Origin: Lachnospiraceae bacterium JLR.KK008
Lineage (GTDB): Bacteria > Bacillota > Clostridia > Lachnospirales > Lachnospiraceae
Reading direction: 5' to 3'
Length of the DNA stretch: 64,000 nt
Assembly: GCA_037015955.1 (NCBI GenBank)
Contig: CP143548.1
Span: forward strand, 761,001 to 825,000
The position numbers and the translations under genes were made by a program. The notes beneath the pieces were generated by a model. The model was not told the origin of the DNA. It searched no databases and saw nothing but the letters and a program-made list of their open reading frames with translations. Positions 15,711-22,968 of the stretch are shown here, in pieces; position 1 is the first letter of the stretch, and the number at the start of each line of letters is the position of its first letter.

Positions 15711-15748
15711 CCCTCCTTTCTTTCGTCTGGAGGGCTTCCATACCCTCC
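15711..15748 (-). promoter_or_regulatory. Two mutually exclusive hairpins controlling the toxin ribosome binding site
   Basis: In the toxin mRNA, CCCTCC (15729-15734) can pair with the upstream GGAGGG (15743-15748, 8-base loop) or with the Shine-Dalgarno GGAGGG (15711-15716, 12-base loop). Both are six-base perfect stems, so one structure hides the ribosome binding site and the other frees it. Confidence 0.6.
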
Positions 15749-15800
15749 GAGTAAAAAAGAGGGGTTGCCGCCTTTGGCTCTCTGGTTTCCCGTGCCACAA

Positions 15801-15829
15801 AGTATATCATAAGTCCGTCTATTCATCAA
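15801..15829 (-). promoter_or_regulatory. Promoter of the toxin gene
   Basis: On the minus strand TTGATG, 17-base spacer, TATACT. The predicted leader is about 90 bases. Confidence 0.65.
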
Positions 15830-15965
15830 TCACATTTTGATGTTGAGTATTAAGAGTAATGTAAATAAAAATAGTATCAAAAGTTATTGACAATAATAAG
15901 GGGTACAATAATAGTATCAAAACAGACGAACAATAGAAGTGATACTGAAAGAGAGGGTGTTGCTG

Positions 15966-16591
15966 ATGTGTATGTATGGATATTGCCGGATAAGCACAAA
16001 ACAGCAAAGTATTGGCAGGCAGATTAGAAATATTAAGGGCAGTTATGATAAGGCTGTGATAATACAGGAAGTATATACAGGAACAAAGCAGGACAGACCA
16101 GAATGGAATAAGCTGTATAAGAAAGCCAAAGCAGGAGATACTATTATCTTTGATAGTGTATCACGAATGAGCAGGAATGCAGACGAGGGCTTCTGTCTGT
16201 ATGAAGAATTATATAATAAGGGTATAGAGCTTGTCTTTCTGAAAGAGCCGCATATCAACACAAGCACATATAAGAAAGCATTAGAGAGCAATATATCAAT
16301 GACCGGAACAAATGTTGACTTTATCTTAGAGGGTGTGAATAAATACCTTATGTCTCTTGCAAAGGAACAGCGAGATTAAACGGCAGGCAGATCGGGCAGA
16401 AGCAGGGGGCAAAGCTGACAACAAAGAAATCTATTGAAGCGAAGAAGCAGATACAGAAGCATAGCAAGGATTTTAATGGTGTATTGTCAGATGTGGATTG
16501 CATGAAGATGATAGGGCTTGCAAGAAATACATTCTATAAATATAAGAGAGAATTGAAAGCAGAATTAGGATTGTTTAGGCAGGGTTCATAA
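15966..16591 (+). pseudogene. Serine recombinase (resolvase type) with internal deletion and frameshift
   Basis: The N-terminal catalytic domain is good: MCMYGYCRISTKQQSIGRQI with the active-site serine in RIS, then IIFDSVSRMSRNADEG. After LMSLAKEQ the frame stops at 16379, and the rest continues in another phase from TARLNGRQIGQKQGAKLTTK through the C-terminal DNA-binding part DVDCMKMIGLARNTFYKYKR to TAA at 16591. Compared with the family, roughly 25 residues (the Q-V-E-L-x-F-x-Q-x-E-K region and helix E start) are missing at the joint, where GGAACAG gives microhomology. It is inactive unless the sequence is wrong. Confidence 0.75.
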
Positions 16592-16801
16592 TGGACTGCT
16601 GCCTTTTGTTTTTGTTATAAATATCATGCCGTGGGGGTCTTATAGGAAAACGCCGCATAGTGGTAGTTAGTACCTTTTTCTGCCGGACATTTTCAAAAAG
16701 GCTTAGTCCTGTTGTCATTCTAAGAATATTTTTGAAATGTGCAAAAAGGCGGTTTTGTGTGATAAAATGAAAATTATCATTATATGGAAGAGGTCGTTAA
16801 G

Positions 16802-17614
16802 ATGAAAAATCAATCATTAACTGCTAACGTCATGAAAATTTCAACAGAAGTTTCAATACATAAAGTTATGGACATTATAGAAAAAGAAGATGGAAGAACC
16901 TTTGAAGAAAAAAAGAAAGAAGCAATCAATTTTCTTAAGGATAAAGAGAATACGTTGCTGGCAGAACGTTTAATTGATATTGCTGCAAATGATGAAATGG
17001 GGAAAAAGATTTATAAGAAGTTCTGGGCAATGGGAGAGTGTATTATTACAGAAAATGAAATTATATTACGAAAAGTACAGGATTCGGATAAAGACATATT
17101 TATTGAATTGCAAAAGGAAAATAATATCGTTAAGTCAATGATGAAAGAAGAAGCCTATCGTAATATGTTATGGAATGAACATATAGAGTATAAAGCATTA
17201 ATGTTTTCGGTAATCGTGGATAATGAATATGCCGGATATTGTGGTATAAAGAATACTACGCATGAACAATGGGAGATAGCGATAGAAATTTTGAATAAGT
17301 GGAAACACAAAGGAATTGGATATAGAGCAATTAGCGTTATGTTAGATGAAATAAAGAATCGTCTGAATGTGTCAGAATTTCGTGTAAGAATTGATGCTGA
17401 AAATTATCCAAGTCAAAGATTATTTGAGAAACTTGGGGCAGAGCCTAATGGTATTTCAGAATTTTTGTTGCATGAGGAAGCGGATATTCGTAGATGTGAG
17501 GAAGAAAATATTCATTTGCTGGATGAGAGAATACAGGAATTAGCAAAGCAGTTTAATGTTGAACCAAGAAGATTGTTAAGCCATGTGTTGGAATACAAAT
17601 TAATGTGGGATTAA
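16802..17614 (+). CDS. GNAT-family N-acetyltransferase-domain protein
   Basis: About 270 residues. An N-terminal helical region (residues 1-80, with VMDIIEKEDGRTFEEKKKEA) precedes a GNAT fold: IILRKVQDSDKDIFIELQKE, then the acetyl-CoA loop region NKWKHKGIGYRAISVMLDEI, then VRIDAENYPSQRLFEKLGAE. A C-terminal helix resembles a small HTH-like tail. GNAT enzymes transfer acetyl groups from acetyl-CoA; the acceptor is unknown. The gene is markedly AT-rich and Lys/Ile/Asn-rich, unlike the core genes, and sits in the island as cargo. ATG 16784 is an alternative start, but GAGGT precedes 16802. The 210 bases before it hold only AT-rich decayed sequence. Confidence 0.7.
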   Translation: MKNQSLTANVMKISTEVSIHKVMDIIEKEDGRTFEEKKKEAINFLKDKENTLLAERLIDIAANDEMGKKIYKKFWAMGECIITENEIILRKVQDSDKDIFIELQKENNIVKSMMKEEAYRNMLWNEHIEYKALMFSVIVDNEYAGYCGIKNTTHEQWEIAIEILNKWKHKGIGYRAISVMLDEIKNRLNVSEFRVRIDAENYPSQRLFEKLGAEPNGISEFLLHEEADIRRCEEENIHLLDERIQELAKQFNVEPRRLLSHVLEYKLMWD

Positions 17615-17670
17615 AGAAAGTGTCTGTAAGTGTTCAAAAATAGGTAAAAATAGTTTTTCGTAACACACTT

Positions 17671-17682
17671 GTAGCACACAAA
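17671..17682 (+). repeat. Direct repeat matching the left edge of the island
   Basis: GTAGCACACAAA, identical to 13266-13277. It may mark the right side of a roughly 4.4 kb element. Confidence 0.4.
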
Positions 17683-17756
17683 TAGCCTGTAAAGCCTTAT
17701 TTTATGCGGTTTGAAGTTCAGCAAACGTTAAATGTTATAAAAATGGCTTAAAAAGC

Positions 17757-17779
17757 CCGGAAAATCAAGGTTTCCGGGG
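17757..17779 (+). terminator. Hairpin at the right edge of the island
   Basis: CCCGGAAAA, loop TCAAGG, TTTCCGGGG. It has no U tract, so it may be a damaged terminator or att-associated palindrome. Confidence 0.35.
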
Positions 17780-17839
17780 AACTGTATTCCGGGATCAGAA
17801 AATTAATGGAAAATGCAAGAAACAATATCACACAACAGG

Positions 17840-18000
17840 TCAATTCCGACTGCTCGGTAAGGGAGCAGAAGCCATTTTCAGGACTGCCGCTACCTGCACG
17901 ACCATCTGCTCCTTGTCTGGCATACAGAGGACGTAGCGGGACGCAAGGATATTTTCGGATAAACCGCCCAGCGCATTGTAAATGCCGGATATGCTGATTT
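17840..18000 (-). pseudogene. Fragment resembling the C-terminus of a YhcG/DUF1016-type nuclease
   Basis: The minus strand reads YNALGGLSENILASRYVLCM followed by PDKEQMVVQVAAVLKM and a stop near 17840. The pattern A-S-[RK]-Y-x-L-x-[LM]-P resembles the end of PDDEXK nucleases of the YhcG group. The N-terminal several hundred residues are absent. The short length makes this tentative. Confidence 0.3.
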
Positions 18001-18081
18001 TTTAAGAGCGATATTTCTACACACTTATATTGTTCGAAAAAGAGAACTATAATATATCTTGTGGAGGTGCCAAATGACTAT

Positions 18082-18260
18082 ATGACATTAAAAGAGGCCG
18101 CCCCAAAATGGGGCATGACATCTCGTAGAGCAAATTATTATTGTGCCAGTGGCGTATCCCAGGTGCTGTGAAGATGACTGGTGTCTGGCTGCTCCCTAAA
18201 ACTGCGGAGAAGCCGAATGATGGCTGGACAAAACATGGAAAGGAGCAAAAGCATGAGTAA
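18082..18260 (+). pseudogene. Short helix-turn-helix protein broken by one missing base
   Basis: Frame one reads MTLKEAAPKWGMTSRRANYY-CASG, and then the expected GRIPGA- continuation is found one base out of phase (RIPGAVKMTGVWLLPKTAEK) to TAA at 18260. Intact relatives are about 60-residue MerR/excisionase-like DNA-binding proteins common in clostridial accessory regions. It ends inside the start of the response regulator gene, so the break may alter coupling. A TATAAT (18048-18053) and GGAGGTG precede it. Confidence 0.55.
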
Positions 18261-18939
18261 TATATTACTTCTTGAAGATGATCTGAGCCTGATTAACGGG
18301 CTTTCTTTTGCGTTCAAAAAACAGGGATTTGAGTTAGTTGTTGCCAGAACCCTCAAAGAAGCGGATGGTTTATGGGCGGATGGAAAATATGATTTGCTGG
18401 TGCTTGATGTATCACTCCCAGATGGCAACGGATTTGAATTTTGCAAAAAAGTGCGGCAAGTTTCCAAAGTCCCCATCATTTTTTTGACAGCGGCAGATGA
18501 AGAAGTGAACATTATCATGGGATTGGACATTGGTGGAGACGATTATATTACAAAACCGTTTAAGCTGGGAGTGTTAGTGTCCAGAGTAAATGCGCTGCTT
18601 CGCCGGGCAAAAGATTTCAGCTCTGCAGATATACAACTGGAATCCAACGGAATGAAAGTGCTTTTGCTGCAAGGGCAGGCATTTAAGGAAGGAATGCGAT
18701 TGGATCTGACTGCCGCAGAATACAAGCTGCTGTGTCTGTTTATGAGAAACCCTAACATGGTACTTACCAAAGAACAAATTTTAGATAGGCTATGGGACTG
18801 CGATGGAAATTATATTGACAGCAGTACCCTTACTGTATATATGAGGCGGCTGCGTATGAAGATCGAGAATAATCCGAGTGAACCACAAATGCTCCTGACG
18901 GTTCGGGGAATGGGTTACAAATGGAATGTGATCGGGTGA
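18253..18939 (+). CDS. OmpR/VanR-type response regulator
   Basis: 228 residues. The receiver domain (1-115) has the acidic pocket LLLEDD, phospho-acceptor Asp52 in LLVLDVSLPDGNG, Thr79 and Lys101 (ITKPF). The C-terminal winged helix (about 140-228) contains LTAAEYKLLCLFMRN and STLTVYMRRLRMKIENN. It should be phosphorylated by the kinase that follows and control the ABC genes downstream. The start at 18253 follows GGAAAGGAGCAAAAGC. The ribosome binding site lies inside the end of the broken HTH gene. Confidence 0.92.
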   Translation: MSNILLLEDDLSLINGLSFAFKKQGFELVVARTLKEADGLWADGKYDLLVLDVSLPDGNGFEFCKKVRQVSKVPIIFLTAADEEVNIIMGLDIGGDDYITKPFKLGVLVSRVNALLRRAKDFSSADIQLESNGMKVLLLQGQAFKEGMRLDLTAAEYKLLCLFMRNPNMVLTKEQILDRLWDCDGNYIDSSTLTVYMRRLRMKIENNPSEPQMLLTVRGMGYKWNVIG

Positions 18940-18947
18940 GATGGCCT

Positions 18948-19985
18948 ATGAAAATATTTGCAAACAAAGAAATCAAAAAACTGTTTTTTGCATTATCAGT
19001 TATTTGGGCGGTCTCCTTTCTGCTGACACATGGGTTCTTATGGTTGTGCTATCAGCGGTTTTCTTTTTTCCTATTGCTTGTTTTCGTATTGACAGGAGGG
19101 GCTATATCGGCGGCGTGTTGTTCCTATTTCAAAAAACAAAATCAAGTCATGGAGCAGGCGGTATCACATATCCATGCGTATCTTGACGGAGATCGCAGTG
19201 CCCGTATTGAATGTGATGAGGAGGGCGAACTGTATCGACTATTTCATTCTGTCAATTCCCTGGCGGCTGTCTTAAATGCTCACGCAGATAACGAACTTCG
19301 GGAAAAGGAATTTTTGAAAAATACGATCTCTGATATTTCTCACCAGCTGAAAACACCGCTGGCTGCTTTGAATATTTATAATGGTCTGCTTCAAGACGAA
19401 GATATGGAATTGAGTACGGTAAAAGCGTTTGCCGATTTATCTGAACAGGAACTTGACCGCATGGAAACACTGGTACAAAACCTGCTCAAGATTACAAGAC
19501 TGGATGCCGGCGCCATCGTGTTGGAAAAGACTACAGAGAATGTGGCGGATATGATGCGTGATATTGAACTGCATTTTGCATATAGAGCCAGACAGGAAAA
19601 GAAGGAAGTCATTCTGTCTGACTCGGATCATGTTTCTCTTTTCTGTGATCGTGATTGGCTGACTGAGGCAATCGACAATATTGTGAAAAATGCCTTTGAC
19701 CATACGGAAAGTGGCGCTGTTATTCGCATTACATGGAAAGCGTTTCCATCCGGTGTTCAAATTGTGGTAAAGGACAATGGATGTGGCATTCATCCAGAGG
19801 ATCTGCACCATATCTTCAAGCGTTTTTATCGCAGCCGTTTTTCAAAAGATACACAGGGTATCGGTCTTGGCCTCCCGCTTGCGAAAGCAGTCATTGAAGC
19901 ACATGGAGGAACAATCGAGGTAGACAGTGAATTGAGCAGAGGGACAAGTTTCACGATGAATTTTCTGATTCCTACAAAACTGTAG
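18948..19985 (+). CDS. Sensor histidine kinase
   Basis: 345 residues. Two membrane helices (about 12-30 and 38-58) have almost no extracellular loop, as in intramembrane-sensing kinases that respond to peptide antibiotics with an ABC transporter. A HAMP-like linker is followed by the dimerisation helix with phospho-His132 (SDISHQLKTPLAALNIYNG), the N box (AIDNIVKNAFDH), G1 (DNGCG, about 276-280) and G2 (GIGLGLPLA). It lies nine bases after the regulator. The signal is not known; the loop-poor sensor suggests transporter-coupled sensing. Confidence 0.9.
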   Translation: MKIFANKEIKKLFFALSVIWAVSFLLTHGFLWLCYQRFSFFLLLVFVLTGGAISAACCSYFKKQNQVMEQAVSHIHAYLDGDRSARIECDEEGELYRLFHSVNSLAAVLNAHADNELREKEFLKNTISDISHQLKTPLAALNIYNGLLQDEDMELSTVKAFADLSEQELDRMETLVQNLLKITRLDAGAIVLEKTTENVADMMRDIELHFAYRARQEKKEVILSDSDHVSLFCDRDWLTEAIDNIVKNAFDHTESGAVIRITWKAFPSGVQIVVKDNGCGIHPEDLHHIFKRFYRSRFSKDTQGIGLGLPLAKAVIEAHGGTIEVDSELSRGTSFTMNFLIPTKL

Positions 19986-19997
19986 GCTGATTGTAGG
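19981..19997 (+). promoter_or_regulatory. Candidate response-regulator binding repeat
   Basis: TGTAGG occurs twice, 11 bases apart, upstream of the ABC genes. An 11-base direct repeat on one helix face is typical of OmpR-family sites. The role is inferred. Confidence 0.3.
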
Positions 19998-20094
19998 GTT
20001 ACAGTAATATTTCAGTGCTATTCTTTCAATCGTAGACAGAAAATGAAGCCTGCCTGTCTGCATCGCAAAAACATAAGAAAGAGGTGTTTGCACT

Positions 20095-20778
20095 ATGAAT
20101 TTATTAGAGGTCAAGAATATTTGTAAGACCTATGGCAGCGGTGAAACTGCTGTAAAAGCGCTGAGGAATATCAACTTTTCTGTTCCTAAGGGAGAATATG
20201 TGGCAATCGTCGGAGAATCTGGTTCTGGTAAAAGCACACTGCTGAATATGATCGGTGCTTTGGATATGCCAACTTCAGGCAAGGTGCTGATTGATGGCAA
20301 GGATATTTTTTCCATGAATGACCGAAAACTAACGGTATTTCGCCGCAGGAATATCGGCTTTATCTTCCAGGCGTTTAACCTGATTCCGGAGTTGACGGTG
20401 GAACAGAATATGGTTTTTCCGTTGTTGCTGGATTATCAAAAGCCGAACAAGAGATACTTGGAGGAACTGCTGACGGTGCTGAATTTAAAAGACCGTCGTA
20501 ATCATTTGCCTAGTCAGCTTTCAGGCGGTCAGCAGCAGAGAGTGGCGATTGGCCGCGCATTGCTTACCCGCCCTTCTCTGATTCTGGCAGATGAGCCGAC
20601 CGGAAATCTGGACTCCCAAAACAGCAGCGAGGTCATAGCATTGCTCAAAGAAACATCGAAAAAATACGAGCAGACGATCATTATGATTACCCATAACCGT
20701 ACCATTGCGCAAACGGCAGACCGGGTATTGCAGGTGTCAGACGGCACTTTGACCGATTTTGGGAGGTGTAGTGAATGA
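20095..20778 (+). CDS. ABC transporter ATP-binding protein (MacB/BceA-type)
   Basis: 227 residues. Walker A is GESGSGKST (40-48), the signature LSGGQQQR (142-149) and Walker [14 protein letters not shown]. The [10 protein letters not shown] form places it with the LolD/MacB/BceA ATPases that work with FtsX-fold permeases. AGAAAGAGGTG precedes the ATG. It overlaps the permease start by four bases. Together with the two-component pair this looks like a peptide-antibiotic detection and resistance module, an inference from context. Confidence 0.9.
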   Translation: MNLLEVKNICKTYGSGETAVKALRNINFSVPKGEYVAIVGESGSGKSTLLNMIGALDMPTSGKVLIDGKDIFSMNDRKLTVFRRRNIGFIFQAFNLIPELTVEQNMVFPLLLDYQKPNKRYLEELLTVLNLKDRRNHLPSQLSGGQQQRVAIGRALLTRPSLILADEPTGNLDSQNSSEVIALLKETSKKYEQTIIMITHNRTIAQTADRVLQVSDGTLTDFGRCSE

Positions 20779-22583
20779 AAAGCTATCTTAGTCTCATTCC
20801 CATTTCTGCGAGAGTCCACCGTCGTCAAAATCGTATGACGCTGCTTTGTATTGTATTTGCTGTGTTTATGGTAACAGCAGTATTCAGTATGGCTGAAATG
20901 GGCTTTAGAATGGAACAGTCTCGATTGGTTGACAAGCATGGAAGTTTTTCTATGGGAGACTTGCTCGGCAGTTCAATGGGGCAAACTCTTCTTTCTGCCG
21001 CGGTTATTCTGTTCCTGCTGATTTTGATTGCAGGCGTTTTGATGATTTCCAGCAGTATGAACAGCAGCGTTGCGCAGAGAACCAAATTTTTTGGAATGAT
21101 GCGTTGTATTGGCATGAGCAAACAGCAGATCATTCGGTTTGTTCGTTTGGAGGCATTAAACTGGTGCAAAACGGCTGTACCTATTGGCCTTGTGTCGGGA
21201 ATTGTTGCTACATGGGGGCTGTGCGCAGCACTGCGTTTTGTAGTCAGAGAAGAATTTTCTGATATTCCTCTCTTTGGCATCAGTATTTTTGGTATTGCCT
21301 GCGGCATCTTCGTGGGACTGATCACTGTACTGATTGCCGCAAACGCTCCGGCAAAACACGCTGCGAAAGTATCCCCCATTACAGCAGTATCTGGAAATGC
21401 AGGCAGCGAAAAAACAATCCATCATTCACCATACACAAGGTTTGGGAAAATTGAAGCGCTTCTCGGTATCAGCCATGCAGTATCCGGAAAGAAAAATTTA
21501 TTCCTGATGACAGGTTCTTTCGCACTCAGTATCATCTTATTTTTAAGTTTTTCTGTAATGATTGATTTCGTGGATTATCTGATACCGCAGTCTGCCGCCA
21601 CATCAGATATTGATATTGCAAGTGCTGGTAGTAATTGTATCCCCCGGGAACTGCTTGCATCCATCCGTGGAATGGATGGAGTAAAAGAGGTTTACGGGCG
21701 TCGTAGTGCGTTTGATGTTCCTGCCAGACTAAACGGCGATACCGGATTTTCCGGTACAGTTGATCTGATTTCTTATGACGATTTTGATTTGCAATGTCTG
21801 AAAAAAGACGGTGCTTTGAAAAAGGGGAGTGACCTGTCCGAAGTTTATGGGGACAGCCACTTTATTCTGGCGACATCGGATCAGGACAGTACATGGAAAA
21901 TCGGGGACACTGTTCAAATAGGGGATGAAGCCCTTAACATAGCCGGATTGTTAAAAAATGATCCCTTTAGCGAGGATGGATCGACAAACGGAAAGCTTAC
22001 ATTGATTACCTCCGGTGAGACATTTATCCGTTTGACAGGGGATGAAGATTATTCTCTTGTGCTGATACAGACAGCGGGGAATGCTACAGACGAAAATGTT
22101 CAGGCAATCCAAAATTCCGTAGATACAACATATAGCTTTCGGGATAAACGCAATGAGCGCACTACGGGAACTTATATGGCTTTTGTTTTTTGTGTTTATG
22201 CGTTTTTGGCAATTATTGCACTGGTAACGGTAATGAATATCATCAATAGTATTTCCATGAGTGTGTCTGCCAGAATGAAGCAATACGGCGCTATGCGGGC
22301 AGTAGGAATGGATGAACGGCAAATGACAAAAATGATTGCTTGCGAAGCATGTACTTATGCTGTTTTTGGCTGTGTTTTTGGTTGTGCTATTGGCCTGCCA
22401 CTTAGCAAGCTACTGTATAATTTCCTTATTGCGGGACATTTTCCATCTGCGGTATGGCAGTTTCCAGTTACCTCTTTGGGCGTCATTCTTTTGTTTGTCT
22501 CGATTGCGGCAATCGCAGCTGTGTATACTCCGGCGAAGTGGATTCGTAATATGTCGATTACTGCAACCATCAATGAATTATAA
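20775..22583 (+). CDS. ABC transporter permease, FtsX-domain
   Basis: 602 residues with two FtsX-like halves. A first helix is at about 18-35, then a three-helix group with the motif FFGMMRCIGMSKQQIIRFVR. A large extracellular part (about 255-450) is followed by a second three-helix group with QYGAMRAVGMDERQMTKMIA. The repeated R-x-[IV]-G-M motif marks the FtsX coupling region. The size is close to BceB-type permeases, which act as sensor and flippase-like detoxifier for lipid II-binding peptides. The gene is followed by a terminator. Confidence 0.88.
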   Translation: MKSYLSLIPISARVHRRQNRMTLLCIVFAVFMVTAVFSMAEMGFRMEQSRLVDKHGSFSMGDLLGSSMGQTLLSAAVILFLLILIAGVLMISSSMNSSVAQRTKFFGMMRCIGMSKQQIIRFVRLEALNWCKTAVPIGLVSGIVATWGLCAALRFVVREEFSDIPLFGISIFGIACGIFVGLITVLIAANAPAKHAAKVSPITAVSGNAGSEKTIHHSPYTRFGKIEALLGISHAVSGKKNLFLMTGSFALSIILFLSFSVMIDFVDYLIPQSAATSDIDIASAGSNCIPRELLASIRGMDGVKEVYGRRSAFDVPARLNGDTGFSGTVDLISYDDFDLQCLKKDGALKKGSDLSEVYGDSHFILATSDQDSTWKIGDTVQIGDEALNIAGLLKNDPFSEDGSTNGKLTLITSGETFIRLTGDEDYSLVLIQTAGNATDENVQAIQNSVDTTYSFRDKRNERTTGTYMAFVFCVYAFLAIIALVTVMNIINSISMSVSARMKQYGAMRAVGMDERQMTKMIACEACTYAVFGCVFGCAIGLPLSKLLYNFLIAGHFPSAVWQFPVTSLGVILLFVSIAAIAAVYTPAKWIRNMSITATINEL

Positions 22584-22658
22584 GAAGCAAGTGAAAAATG
22601 GGGTGTTACCACAGGGCAGTTCAGTAAGCGATAAGCAGAAAAATTATACAGATTCAAG

Positions 22659-22697
22659 AAGATAGACTCTGCAGGTTTTCCTGCGGAGTTTTATCTT
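22659..22697 (+). terminator. Terminator of the two-component/ABC cassette
   Basis: AAGATA-x-CTCTGCAGG, loop TTTT, CCTGCGGAG-TTTTATCTT: a long stem with inner T-run. Confidence 0.65.
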
Positions 22698-22759
22698 AAC
22701 TTTTCAGGAGATTAGGGGTATAATAAATTTAATATAATACGAACCAGGGAGGTGCTGTA

Positions 22760-22968
22760 ATGTGTGACGTTAAAAAATTTGAAAAAATCTATGAAGATAT
22801 ACAAAAACTGCAGCCGGAAGACACTTTGCAGCTTGTACTGGAGGCTGAAACAGAAGAACAAAGAAATCCATTTTAAGCAATATAGCAAAGGCAAAGAAAA
22901 GACAATATTTTATCGAACTGCATGATATCGGGGTTGATAATGCAGATATTGCAAAAGAAAGAGTAACT
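22760..22968 (+). pseudogene. Frameshifted small gene remnant
   Basis: MCDVKKFEKIYEDIQKLQPE begins after GGGAGGTGCTGTA and stops at 22876 after 38 codons. An out-of-phase continuation, SNIAKAKKRQYFIELHDIGV and so on, runs without a stop straight into the next gene's frame. It is AT-richer than the core genes. The family is not recognised. It marks the right edge of the foreign-looking stretch. Confidence 0.4.

Noticed and set aside
17701..17780. Right-hand copy of the rpsI terminator as an attR site
   Set aside because: Only part of the bases match (AAAA-CCC--GAAAAT); the match is too weak to call a duplicated attachment core.
17806..17997. Plus-strand 63-codon frame at the island edge
   Set aside because: The opposite strand reads more like a real protein end; the plus frame has no ribosome binding site and odd composition.
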